From positions 42,354-106,353 of the forward strand of contig CATKWX010000004.1 in NCBI GenBank assembly GCA_949840345.1: a stretch of 64,000 bases of DNA. The letters run 5' to 3'. This DNA comes from an uncultured Eubacteriales bacterium. GTDB lineage: Bacteria; Bacillota; Clostridia; TANB77; CAG-508. Below are positions 19,401 through 26,542 of this stretch, one piece after another. The position numbers and the translations under genes were made by a program. Below the pieces are notes generated by a model. It had not been told where the DNA came from. It did no database searches and worked only from the letters and a program-made list of their open reading frames with translations. How positions within the stretch are numbered: position 1 is the stretch's first letter; each line of letters starts with the position of its first letter.

Positions 19401-20278
19401 CTATAGGTTACTTGTACTTCTATTAATCCTGAATCTTTGTTGTAGATTGCTTTTGCTTTTATTGGGTTCTGGTTGTTGGCATTTAGTATGTGTAGGATTA
19501 TACGATTTGAGTTTGATGGGTCGGTTATTTGCGGAACGACGGGGGCGTCGTTCCCTACGGTGTTTGCAATATAGTTTTGTATCTCATTTTGGGTTGTTTG
19601 ATTTGAAGAAATGGCAATTATATTTTTTATAAAGCCATATATGCTTTCTTCGCTATTCATTTGTGTTATTTTGTTTGTAAAATTCGCATCTATATTTTTT
19701 TCTAGCCATATTCCTGTTAGTAGAAAATCTGGTGCCGTTTCAGCTTCTTGTTTGTGTGTGAAGATTTCTGGTATTGTCCAGTTTTCATCTGTTTGTTCTA
19801 TACCTTTTATGTATTGTATTTCGTTTGTTTCATTATTTATTGCAAAGCGTGGAATCCACATTAGTATGGTAGGATTATTGTTTGGTACATTTGGAACGAC
19901 GAGGGCGTCGTTCCCTACGGCATTTTCCATTACTTGATCATCTGTTATTCCTCGTTTTAGCTCGCTTTGGTAATATCCATCGTTTAGCATTATATAGGCA
20001 GGTTTACCATTTTTATAATCATACCAGTCTTTGTCTTCTTGTGTAGTTATTACAAAGTTTGTCCCATTCCATTTTACTGGTATCATTCCCGCAGATAATA
20101 CTGGTATGTTGGGTTCTACTATTGTCGTTTTATTTGCTGTGTTTTCTAGTAAAGCTGTTTTGTTACCATTAATTAATTTTATTATGTCCTCTGCAAATAT
20201 TAGCAATAGTAATAAAATTGCAAGTATTGTGAGTATTATTATTTGTCTTATTGGTTTGCGTTGTTTTTTCTTTTGCAT
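16427..20278 (-). CDS. BspA-type leucine-rich repeat surface protein (DUF285)
   Basis: A 1283-residue extracellular protein. Lys/Arg-rich start, membrane anchor (about 12-30), then a region (about 45-230) with WNGTNFVITTQEDKDWYDY and ILMWIPRF. From about 365 onward come three blocks, each opening with a YVTLYTDGTLAF-like strand and closing with ITFGEKW ... GWYSD ... GPITIY. In between are DUF285 repeats of about 24 residues of the form LTELDVSNFDTSNVTNM plus MF and C, the TxMxxMF pattern of BspA adhesins. The repeats are also visible in the DNA and make this gene prone to recombination. Two interspersed hairpin elements (19533-19558, 19893-19918) are translated in frame as AVGNDALVVP and TVGNDAPVVP. 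No LPXTG or C-terminal anchor is seen. Confidence 0.88.
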   Translation of the reverse strand: MQKKKQRKPIRQIIILTILAILLLLLIFAEDIIKLINGNKTALLENTANKTTIVEPNIPVLSAGMIPVKWNGTNFVITTQEDKDWYDYKNGKPAYIMLNDGYYQSELKRGITDDQVMENAVGNDALVVPNVPNNNPTILMWIPRFAINNETNEIQYIKGIEQTDENWTIPEIFTHKQEAETAPDFLLTGIWLEKNIDANFTNKITQMNSEESIYGFIKNIIAISSNQTTQNEIQNYIANTVGNDAPVVPQITDPSNSNRIILHILNANNQNPIKAKAIYNKDSGLIEVQVTYSQYGIAKILYENTQELKLTKNGNKATATSEGLDIKYGTAKITIIDNKGNTKELELAITSKVYVTLYTDGTLGFCSNSTKIAGKTVSVDYGDISEREYTDYKEIPWYSKNRNIETVEFVDEVAPISTANWFSFCVNLSKINSIVNLNTSSVTNMSSMFAVVNDVLTELDVSNFDTSNVTNMWDMFDGCRGITELDVSNFDTSNVTNMGFMFGNCKKLVKLDVSNFDTSNVNSLWGMFLGCNDLTELDVSNFDTSNVTNMQDVFNECSSLTKLDLSNLDISKVTNINGIFYNCSSLSQITFGEKWDKEITLPTLTKPCAGWYSDEGFTNKVVDAGANYTPTGPITIYANVPPDIFVKLYTDGTLAFCSNNSQIPFKELSQDYGNIGGKEYTIANSNYQPWYDRSNSPVKTVQFIDKIYPVSTSCWFHCCTNLTTIKNIENLDTKNVTSMNFMFNYCENLTQLDLSNFNTSKVADMRGLIRNCATLTSIDLSSFDTSRVTDMTNMFDQCSSLISLDLSNFDTSNVVDMTDMFTSCTNLTQLNLSNFNTSSVTDMASMFSHCTNLKSIDLSSFNTNSVTNISGMFDGCTNLTSLDLSSFDTNKVTSTAYLFSNCSNLTQITFGEKWNKSVPLPVPRKTCTGWYSDSDFTTKVADAGASYMPTGPITIYTDVVPDIYVTLYTDGTLAFAETKNPFPEKTIDVQYEDVSEREGTNNWTEYPWYNERNSVTTVEFVNKISPISTSSWFAECRNLTTIKNIENLDTSKVTNMSFMFYFCDSLTELDLSSFDTSNVTNMQSMFNSCWNLKKINISSFNTSNVTNMYLMFAYCWNLTEIDVSGFDTNKVTGMDGMFLECKSLTEIDVSNFNVSNVTDIGRLFSKCSSLTKIDISNFNKGSSSTKNVTDMNNMFSYCTNLTDLNLGNLDTSNVTNMSYMFNNCNILTSLNLSSFNTSKVTYMNYMFYNCTNLKTIYVGTYWRLASTRTDMFTGCGTSTTTRK

Positions 20279-20304
20279 AATTTTTTCTCCTTTGTTTTTA
20301 TTGT

Positions 20305-20352
20305 GGTATGTCTTCGGAGCACGGAACTACGTTGGTCTCGTTCCCTATAATA
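20305..20352. repeat. Interspersed hairpin upstream of the LRR gene
   Basis: GGAGCACGGAACTACGTTGG followed by TCTCGTTCCCTAT: a degenerate member of the GGAAC/GTTCC hairpin family. Confidence 0.7.
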
Positions 20353-20416
20353 TATAATTAATTTACTACAAGCAAATAATTTGCATACATTTTTACACCT
20401 ACTATTCTAAGACATA

Positions 20417-20431
20417 TGACATTTAATGTCA
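20417..20431. promoter_or_regulatory. Candidate operator palindrome
   Basis: Perfect palindrome TGACATTTAATGTCA about 45 bases upstream of the XRE-type regulator and about 140 bases upstream of the divergent LRR gene. Its position suggests a binding site for the adjacent regulator; this is inference. Confidence 0.5.
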
Positions 20432-20477
20432 ATATTATATTTTTGGGTTTTATGTAATAATTTTACTGGTGGTAAAA

Positions 20478-20684
20478 ATGATAAAGGAAAAGCGAAAAGA
20501 CTTAGGATATACCCAACAACAAATGGCAGATATTTTAAAAATTAGTTTAAGACAATATGTTAGAATAGATACTGAAGAGGATTTGCCAAGAAAAGATTTA
20601 TTACATGAGTTAATAAATTTTTTAAAGCTTACTGATTCTGAAATTGGAGAATATATAAGAAGCATTACGCACAAAAGTGCATAA
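20478..20684 (+). CDS. Small XRE-family helix-turn-helix regulator
   Basis: A 68-residue protein consisting almost only of an HTH domain: MIKEKRKDLGYTQQQMADIL (helices 1-2), KISLRQYVRIDTEEDLPRK (recognition helix) and LINFLKLTDSEI. The Cro/CI-type pattern with the conserved QQQMADIL and Y.RIE-like YVRIDTE is clear. An in-frame GTG at 20469 lies inside GGTGG, so the ATG at 20478 is preferred. A palindrome (20417-20431) lies upstream, suggesting autoregulation or control of the divergent LRR gene. The 3-prime end of the coding region forms one arm of its own terminator. Confidence 0.8.
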   Translation: MIKEKRKDLGYTQQQMADILKISLRQYVRIDTEEDLPRKDLLHELINFLKLTDSEIGEYIRSITHKSA

Positions 20685-20696
20685 TGCTTCTTTTTA
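20658..20696 (+). terminator. Terminator overlapping the end of the XRE gene
   Basis: AGAAGCATTACGCAC pairs with GTGCATAATGCTTCT and is followed by TTTTT. The left arm and most of the loop are coding sequence of the regulator. Confidence 0.9.
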
Positions 20697-20774
20697 AAAT
20701 TTTACTACAAATTTATAGTATTTTTATAAAATTTAGTATATAATGGGTATTGTTTAGAATAGATATTAATAAAA

Positions 20775-20935
20775 AGGGCGCAACGCCTAGGCGGAACGAC
20801 GTTGGTCTAGTTCCCTACAATGTGCAATATGTTTATCGTATGTTTGTTTACGGGCGGACTTAGGGGCCCGCCCCTACAACGTTTGCAATATGGTTATTGT
20901 AGGGGCAACCATTGGTCGTCCGATTGATTATATAT
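20775..20935. repeat. Intergenic hairpin-repeat cluster before fbp
   Basis: Contains GGAACGACGTTGGTCTAGTT with CCCTAC tail, GGGCGGACTTAGGGGCCCGC with CCCTAC tail, two GTTTGCAATATG joints, and a reverse-oriented GTAGGGGCAACCATTGGTCG. It occupies most of the fbp upstream region. Confidence 0.8.
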
Positions 20936-20950
20936 ATTTAGGAGGTAACT

Positions 20951-22922
20951 ATGGAATATAGAGGTAATTGGAATAAGTATTTAGAGCTTTTGAGCCAGAA
21001 GTATAAAAATGTTGAAGAAGTTACTGAAGAAATTATTAATTTGCAATCAATTTTAAATTTGCCTAAAGGTACAGAGGTTTTTGTTAGTGACATTCATGCA
21101 GAATATGAACCTTTTTTACATATTTTGAATAATGGTGCTGGTATTATTAGAAGTAAAATAGAAAAATTATTTAAAGCTTCTGTTCCCGAAAATGAAAGAA
21201 GTACCTTAGCAACTCTTATATACTATCCTGAAGAGAAACTTGTTCTTATTAAGAAGGATGTTCTTGATTTAGATAAATGGTATTTTATAACCTTAGAAAG
21301 ATTAGTAGAAGTAGCAAGAGAAATTAGTTCTAAGTACACTCGCTCTAAAGTTAGAAAAGCTATGCCTAGCGGTTTTGATTATATTATAGATGAGCTTTTA
21401 CATTCTCAAGGAGATGTAAAAAATAAAGTAAAATATTATAGCCAAATTATTAGAACAATTATAGATTTAAAAAGAGCAGACGAATTTATTGTTGCTATTT
21501 CTAATTTAATTAAACGAATGGCAATTGACCACCTTCACGTAATTGGAGATATTTATGACCGTGGAATGAGTGCTCCAATTGTTATGACTGCTTTAACCGA
21601 ATTCCATAGTGTTGATATTGAATGGGGTAACCACGATATTTTATGGATGGGAGCTGCAAGTGGAAATAAATCTTGTATATGTAATGTTGTAAGAATTTGT
21701 GCTAGATATGATAATATTTCTACTCTTGAAGAAGGCTACGGTATTAGTGTTAGACCACTTTCTACTTTTGCACTTAACACATACAAAGATAGCAATATTA
21801 GTAACGCATTTATACCTAAGGAATTTGAATATAATAAATATAGTGGAACAGATAAAATATCTATTGCTAAAATTCAAAAAGCAATTTCTATAATACAATT
21901 TAAGGTAGAAGGTCAGCTTGTGAAGAAGCATCCTGAATATGGTATGGATGATAGATTACTATTAGATAAAATAGATTATAAGAATGGAACAATTAATATT
22001 AATGGAGTAACCTATGAATTAAACGATATTGATTTTCCAACAATTAATCCATCCGACCCATACGCACTTACTCCTGAAGAAGAAGAAGTTATGACAAGAC
22101 TATATGAATCGTTTATAAATAGTGAAAAGTTAAGTGCACATATAAGTTTTCTTTATGCTAAAGGAAGTGCTTATACTGTATTTAATTCAAATTTACTATT
22201 CCACGGATGTATTCCTATGCTTGAAGACCGGTACTTTTAAGAAGGTAAATATTATGGGAAAAACTCTAAGCGGAAAAGAGTATTTTGATTTTATTGAGCA
22301 GGCTGCTCACAAAGCCTACTTTGAAAAGGATATTTCAAAAACTACTGAAGATTATAAAGATTTAATGTGGTTCTTTTGGTGTTCATCAGATTCTCCTTTC
22401 TTTGGAAAAGAGAAAATGGCTACTTTTGAAAGATATTTTATAGATGATAAAACTGTACATAAAGAAAAGAAAATTCCTTATTACTCTTTAGTAGAGGATG
22501 AAGCAATATGTGATAAAATTCTACGTGAGTTTGGAATTGATTCAGAAGATTCTCATATAATTAATGGTCATATACCTGTTAAAGCTGTAAAAGGTGAAGT
22601 TCCTGTTAAAGCTAATGGAAAGCTATTAGTTATAGATGGTGGTTTTTCTAAAACATATAGAGAACAAACTGGAGAAGCAGGATACACACTTTCATATAAT
22701 TCTTATGGATTATTGCTTGCTGCAAATAAACCTTTTGAATCTAAACAGCACACTATTGAAACAGAATGTGATTTACAGTCTGAAATTATTTTAAAGAAGG
22801 AAAATGTGGAAAGAAAACGTGTAGCTGATACGGATATTGGAACAAAGTTAAAAGGAGAAATTGAAGATTTAAAAATGCTTCTTACTGCTTATAGAGAAGG
22901 TATGATAAAGGAGAAGATTTAA
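20951..22922 (+). CDS. fbp: Fructose-1,6-bisphosphatase class 3, read through a +1 shift at CGG
   Basis: Gluconeogenic phosphatase of the Firmicutes type (about 640-660 residues). Metallophosphatase motifs are visible: EVFVSDIHAEYEPF, HVIGDIYDRG, WGNHDILWMGA, and later NGHIPVKAVKGE and DGGFSKTYR. In the starting frame it ends at MLEDRYF (stop at 22238). The codons are GAA GAC CGG TAC; skipping base 22229 gives GAC GGT ACT TTT AAG and continues LEDGTFKKVN through the rest of the enzyme to 22922, 656 residues in all. This is the only shift site followed by T (CGGT). Start ATG 20951 after AGGAGG. Confidence 0.93.
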
Positions 22923-22956
22923 AAAAAGGTGCCTTTTTAAAAGTGCACCTCTTTTT
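22921..22956. terminator. Bidirectional terminator between fbp and paralog 1
   Basis: AGGTGC ... GCACCT with an A-run on the left and TTTTTT on the right; serves fbp (+) and the convergent gene (-). A similar hairpin follows paralog 2. Confidence 0.8.
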
Positions 22957-22968
22957 TACGCTTAAATT

Positions 22969-23310
22969 CTAAGCGTTTTCAGTCAACCAGTAATCTTCGA
23001 TAATAACCATTTCCTTATCAGTCAAGTTTCCAATAAGAGGAACAATCCAATTTCTGATGAAATCCTTTGCTCTCTTGTTCCATTTACTTAAGCGTCTAAA
23101 GTTTATGCCCTCTATCTTTATAATAGAAACCAGATAGATGGCACTTTCGTCTTGCTCGTAGTAGCTAGAAAACTTTTCGCCATAAGGGTATCGTTTGGCG
23201 ACAATTTCCACCAAATTTTCAGGGGCATCCGATCTTTGTGAAAGATTGAATACCCTTCTCTTAAATGCTTCAGTATCGGATACTGATTTGCTTACTTCTT
23301 GCGCACTCAT
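22969..23310 (-). CDS. Unknown protein, tandem paralog 1
   Basis: I do not recognise this 113-residue family. It is soluble and predicted mostly helical, with the shared core VEIVAKRYPYGEKF, then a QDES Asp/Glu pair, IKIEGINFRRLSK and a C-terminal IGNLTDKEMVIIEDYWL. The neighbour at 23596-23928 is its paralog with the same motifs. Codon use is less AT-biased than in the surrounding genes (GTC, GCC, CAC, CGA), as in the Thr-rich gene at 9477, suggesting acquisition. Strong ribosome site (AGGAGG, 7 bases before the ATG). Confidence 0.7.
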   Translation of the reverse strand: MSAQEVSKSVSDTEAFKRRVFNLSQRSDAPENLVEIVAKRYPYGEKFSSYYEQDESAIYLVSIIKIEGINFRRLSKWNKRAKDFIRNWIVPLIGNLTDKEMVIIEDYWLTENA

Positions 23311-23422
23311 TTAAAGACCTCCTTGATTTAGTTTAGTGTTCAGAGTTTGCAATTACTAACATAACAAAAGTTAGATTTATATTTTACTATAATTAAGTAG
23401 ATTAGTCAATTTGCAGAACAAA

Positions 23423-23510
23423 CGGGTCGACACAAGGCCGACCCCTACAGCGTTTGCAATATGTTTTTTGTATGGGCAGGCCCCGTGTCTGCCCATATTA
23501 TATCAGCGAA
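23423..23510. repeat. Intergenic hairpins between the tandem paralogs
   Basis: GGGTCGACACAAGGCCGACC with CCCTAC tail, a GTTTGCAATATG joint, and GGGCAGGCCCCGTGTCTGCC. Insertion of these elements lies inside the duplicated segment. Confidence 0.75.
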
Positions 23511-23535
23511 AAAGTCGAACTTACCTAATTCATAA

Positions 23536-23576
23536 AAAGAAGTGCACCTTTTAAAAGTACACCCCTTTTCTTTTTG
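23536..23576 (-). terminator. Terminator after paralog 2
   Basis: AAGTGCACCTTTT and AAAAGTACACCCCTT pair imperfectly; on the minus strand the 3-prime side ends in TTTT. It resembles the hairpin at 22921-22956, as expected if it was duplicated with the gene. Confidence 0.65.
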
Positions 23577-23595
23577 AGCTTAAATCCTAAGCCCT

Positions 23596-23928
23596 TTAGT
23601 TCAGCCAATAATCCTTGATTATTTTTTTCTCATCCTCGGTTAAGTTTCCTATAATCGTAGGTATCCACACTTCGATGTAGTGTTCCACTGTTTCACCATG
23701 TCTCTTAGACATCTTGAAGTTTTCGCCCTCTTGTTTGATCCTAGAAATAGCTTGGGCAACATCTTCATCTTGCTGGTAATTTGTAGCAAATTTCTCACCG
23801 TAAGGATACCGTTTAGCGACCATTTCTACCAAAGACCAAGGGGTATTCAACTTTTGTACAAGCTGAAACACCCTTTCAAAAGAATCATCAATGTCGTTTA
23901 CTGGCATGCCCATATTTTGCTCACTCAT
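23596..23928 (-). CDS. Unknown protein, tandem paralog 2
   Basis: A 110-residue paralog of the previous gene: LVEMVAKRYPYGEKFATNYQ, then QDEDVAQAISRIKQEGENF and IGNLTEDEKKIIKDYWLN align along the whole length. The duplication also covers the leader (AAGGAGGGCTTTAAATGAG) and the downstream hairpin. It contains one in-frame CGG (in AAA CGG TAT, Lys-Arg-Tyr); paralog 1 has CGA at that position, so CGG clearly means Arg in the source genome. Reading through this CGG without a shift preserves the conserved YPYGEKF motif. Function unknown. Confidence 0.7.
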   Translation of the reverse strand: MSEQNMGMPVNDIDDSFERVFQLVQKLNTPWSLVEMVAKRYPYGEKFATNYQQDEDVAQAISRIKQEGENFKMSKRHGETVEHYIEVWIPTIIGNLTEDEKKIIKDYWLN

Positions 23929-24031
23929 TTAAAGCCCTCCTTCTTTTGTTTTCGTGTTTAGAGTTTGCAAATTTTAAATTTTCACATTACTATCATACTA
24001 CAATTAAATAAATTATGCAATAAAGTTCCCA

Positions 24032-24060
24032 TTGACATATTTCAAATTTAATCATATTAT
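24032..24060 (+). promoter_or_regulatory. Promoter of purD
   Basis: TTGACA (24032-24037), 17-base spacer, TATTAT (24055-24060), about 34 bases before the start codon. No purine riboswitch is evident in this short leader. Confidence 0.75.
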
Positions 24061-24093
24061 ATATTTGAATTTAATTTAGGAGAGTGATTTTTT

Positions 24094-25395
24094 ATGACTA
24101 AGTGTTTACTTCTTGGTAATGGCGGTCGTGAGGCTGTTCTTGCAGAATATATAAGTAAAGGATTTTCTTTGTATAGTGTTTTACCTTATAAGAATCCATC
24201 TATAGTTGATGCAGTAAGTTCATCAAACGGAAAATATATTATAGGTTCACCTTTTGATAAAGATTTAGTTGCTAAGTTTATTAAAGATGAAGGAATTGAA
24301 ATGTGTGTTGTAAGTAGTGATAACCTACTACAAGATGGCTTAATTGATTTAGCCAAAAGTTTAGACTTAAAAGTGTTTGGTCCAACTAGCCTTGGAGCAA
24401 AGTTAGAATGGAGCAAAACTTATGCTTTAGATATAGTAGAAAAACTTGCACCTGATATGATTATTAAGAATTTCAATATTTCAACTGAAGAAGAATTAAG
24501 ACAAGCTATTGATAATTACACAGATGATTCATTTGTTGTAAAGCCAGAGGGATTAACAGGTGGAAAAGGTGTTAAGGTTGGAGGTATTCACTTTAAAGGA
24601 AAAGAAGAAGGGTTTGAATATGCTTTATCTTGCCTTCAAGCTTCTGGAAAAGTTATTGTTCAAGATAAAGTTGAAGGTTCTGAATTTACTGTAATGGCTC
24701 TTACAGATGGAGAAAATATTGTTGTTACTCCAATAACTTTCGATTATCCATACAGATATGAAGAGGATAAAGGACCTGGAACTGGTGGAATGGGATGTTT
24801 AAGTTTTAGTAATGGATTATTACCATTTTTAGAGCAAGCTGATGTTGATAAATGTGCTGATTTAATTAAGAAAACTATTCAATATGTAAATAAAGATTCT
24901 TTAGAATTTACTGGTGTTATTTATGGTGGATTTTTTAAATGCAAAGATGGTATTAAGTTTATTGAGTTTAATGCAAGATTTGGAGACCCAGAAGCAATAA
25001 ATGTACTTAATGCTTTGGAAACACCTTTTGCAGATGTAATGAATAATATAGTTAATAAAACATTATCTAAAGATAATTGTAAATTTAAAAAGACTAATAC
25101 TTTTACAGTGTATGTAGTAAGCAAAGAGTATGCTGTAAGCTCTTCTAAAGAGCCTTGCGTGTTTACTTTGAATAGAAAAGCTATTACAGATAAAGGGTTA
25201 AAAGTATATTTTGCAAATGCAAAACAAGTAGAGGGAAATACATATACTTCTGTAAGTACTTCTAGATTATTTGCTGTTTCTACCTCTGGAGAAAATTTAG
25301 ATGAAATTAAAGAAAAAGTTTATTCTGCAATGGAGGGCAATGTCGATACAAAATTGGATTATAGAAAAGATATAGGGTGTATGTACGTGCACTAA
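24094..25395 (+). CDS. purD: Phosphoribosylamine-glycine ligase PurD
   Basis: Second step of de novo purine synthesis: joins glycine to phosphoribosylamine with ATP. The 433 residues show the N-terminal LLLGNGGREAVLAEYI, the ATP-grasp core SFVVKPEGLTGGKGVKVG, VQDKVEGSEFTVMALTDG, the PurD signature FNARFGDPEAINVL and the C-terminal subdomain. Start ATG 24094 after AGGAG. It is a single transcription unit with purN and purF nearby but on alternating strands rather than in one pur operon. Confidence 0.95.
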   Translation: MTKCLLLGNGGREAVLAEYISKGFSLYSVLPYKNPSIVDAVSSSNGKYIIGSPFDKDLVAKFIKDEGIEMCVVSSDNLLQDGLIDLAKSLDLKVFGPTSLGAKLEWSKTYALDIVEKLAPDMIIKNFNISTEEELRQAIDNYTDDSFVVKPEGLTGGKGVKVGGIHFKGKEEGFEYALSCLQASGKVIVQDKVEGSEFTVMALTDGENIVVTPITFDYPYRYEEDKGPGTGGMGCLSFSNGLLPFLEQADVDKCADLIKKTIQYVNKDSLEFTGVIYGGFFKCKDGIKFIEFNARFGDPEAINVLNALETPFADVMNNIVNKTLSKDNCKFKKTNTFTVYVVSKEYAVSSSKEPCVFTLNRKAITDKGLKVYFANAKQVEGNTYTSVSTSRLFAVSTSGENLDEIKEKVYSAMEGNVDTKLDYRKDIGCMYVH

Positions 25396-25404
25396 AAAAA
25401 CTAT

Positions 25405-25433
25405 TTGACAATATAATAAATTTGAGTTATAAT
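25405..25433 (+). promoter_or_regulatory. Promoter of the antisense antitoxin RNA, locus 1
   Basis: A consensus promoter: TTGACA (25405-25410), 17-base spacer, TATAAT (25428-25433), 10 bases after purD and not serving any plus-strand gene. Confidence 0.8.
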
Positions 25434-25450
25434 GAATTTAGCTTTAAAGC

Positions 25451-25469
25451 AAGTAACATTTTGAGTAAC
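25451..25469. repeat. Direct repeat A of type I locus 1
   Basis: AAGTAACATTTTGAGTAAC; matches repeat B at 25575-25593 in 18 of 19 positions, same orientation. Confidence 0.9.
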
Positions 25470-25476
25470 TAAAAAA

Positions 25477-25499
25477 CCCCGTGAGTGCAATTCACGGGG
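25477..25499. terminator. Shared bidirectional terminator of type I locus 1
   Basis: CCCCGTGA-GTGCAAT-TCACGGGG with A-run before and T-run after (AAAAAA on the left reads as TTTTTT for the toxin RNA). It ends both convergent transcripts. Confidence 0.9.
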
Positions 25500-25505
25500 T
25501 TCTTG

Positions 25506-25595
25506 CTATTTATGTAAGTTTTCTATAATTTCCATTACTAGAATAATTATATCAACTACAATAGCAATAATCTTAAGTAAAATTTTGAGTAACAT
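25506..25595 (-). CDS. Small hydrophobic peptide, putative type I toxin, locus 1
   Basis: A 29-codon frame too short for usual gene calling. It starts MLLKILLKIIAIVVD and ends VMEIIENLHK: a single hydrophobic helix with charged ends, as in Fst/TxpA-like membrane toxins. It has a very strong ribosome site (AAGGAGGC) 8 bases from the ATG, its own consensus promoter (25644-25671) and a terminator right after the stop. Direct repeat B (25575-25593) overlaps the first codons. The peptide itself is not a recognisable Fst sequence; the assignment rests on architecture. Confidence 0.78.
   Translation of the reverse strand: MLLKILLKIIAIVVDIIILVMEIIENLHK
25575..25593. repeat. Direct repeat B of type I locus 1
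   Basis: AAGTAAAATTTTGAGTAAC; covers the toxin start region on the opposite strand, so the antisense RNA can pair with the toxin mRNA there. Confidence 0.9.
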
Positions 25596-25643
25596 ATAAC
25601 TTGCCTCCTTCCTTTGAGATTTCCCCATTAAAAGGATAGTAAT

Positions 25644-25671
25644 ATTATATGCTATTCAGTCTTTTTGTCAA
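25644..25671 (-). promoter_or_regulatory. Promoter of the type I toxin, locus 1
   Basis: On the minus strand TTGACA (25666-25671), 16-base spacer, TATAAT (25644-25649). It gives a leader of about 40 bases before the toxin. Confidence 0.8.
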
Positions 25672-25681
25672 TTATTTTCTG

Positions 25682-26249
25682 TTATTTATTTGCAAATTGT
25701 TTTAATACCTCTATTAACTGTATTTTTTCTGCTTTTTGTACTTTGGCTGATAAAGTTTCTGGCGTGTCATTTTCTTCTACTTTTACTTTTGTTTGTTTTA
25801 TTATATTTCCTTCATCATATTTATTATTTACATAGTGTAAAGTTACTCCACTGTATTCTTCTTTTGCTTCTATTACTGCTCTATGTACATTCATTCCGGT
25901 ACATTCCCTTTCCACCAAATTTAGGTAATAGAGACGGATGTGTGTTTATTATTGTGTAGTTATTTATTAAGTTTTGACCTATTAATTTTAAGTATCCTGC
26001 AAGTACTATTAAATCTACATCATAGTTTTTTAACTTTTCGGTTAGCTCTATATCTATTTCATTTGTTCCTTTGCTTTGTATTATATAGTTTTCAATTCCC
26101 GCATTTCTCGCCCTTTCTAGTGCATATGCATTTTCATTGTTTGATACTACTAAATTTATTTTTGCATTTAATTCATTTGATTTTATTGCGTCTATTATTG
26201 CTTGTAATGTGGTTCCATTGCCTGAGGCAAATACTATTAAATTATACAT
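25682..26249 (-). CDS. purN: Phosphoribosylglycinamide formyltransferase PurN, read through a +1 shift at CGG
   Basis: Third step of purine synthesis, formyl transfer from 10-formyl-THF to GAR. The first frame gives LIVFASGNGTTLQAIIDAI, LAGYLKLIG and NTHPSLLPKFGGKGMY, then derails to RNECT and stops at 25881. The codons are TAC CGG AAT; skipping the C (complement of 25898) gives TAC GGA ATG AAT GTA CAT, the conserved YGMNVHRAVIEA, and continues with SGVTLHYVN and YDEGNII to 25682, 188 residues in total, the normal size. The catalytic Asp segment (DEGNII) is only made after the shift. Start ATG 26249 with GGAGG. Divergent from purF across a long inverted repeat. Confidence 0.93.
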
Positions 26250-26287
26250 TTAGAGTTCCTCCTATTATTTTGTAAAAAATATAATGT

Positions 26288-26395
26288 TCTCGAATAAATA
26301 TATATTATTTTTTATAAAAGCCTGAACAGCACGGCTGCCGGATTACCCGTGAAGCCTTGAAGGTTTTATAAAAAATAATATATATTTATTCGAGA
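26288..26395. repeat. Perfect 32-bp inverted repeat with GC-rich centre between purN and purF
   Basis: The arms 26288-26319 and 26364-26395 are perfectly complementary over 32 bp and enclose 44 bases that contain CACGG ... CCGTG and CCT/AGG pairs. As RNA from either strand it would form a very long stem with a structured head. There is no T-run, so it is not an ordinary terminator. I could not match it to a known riboswitch. It lies in the leader of purF or purN. Confidence 0.85.
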
Positions 26396-26542
26396 TAGAT
26401 AATTTATAAAAATTATATCAAAAATTATATTTTTTTACAATAACCCCTATACTTTTGTCGAAAAATTATTTATAATAGTATTTAGGAGTAGACCTTTTTA
26501 TTCTACTTCTACATTATTTTTTTAAGGAGATTGATTTTAAAT

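Larger units (their letters stand above)
25440..25505 (+). ncRNA. Putative antitoxin RNA of a par/Fst-like type I system, locus 1
   Basis: Predicted transcript of about 65 bases from the promoter at 25405 to the shared terminator at 25477-25499. It contains direct repeat A (25451-25469), which is complementary to the toxin mRNA around its start codon because repeat B (25575-25593) covers that start. It also overlaps the toxin mRNA through the common terminator. This is the geometry of RNA II in the pAD1 par locus. Confidence 0.75.

Noticed and set aside
26288..26395. ZTP, guanine or THF riboswitch for pur genes
   Set aside because: The conserved core bases of these classes are not visible; only the location near pur genes suggested it.
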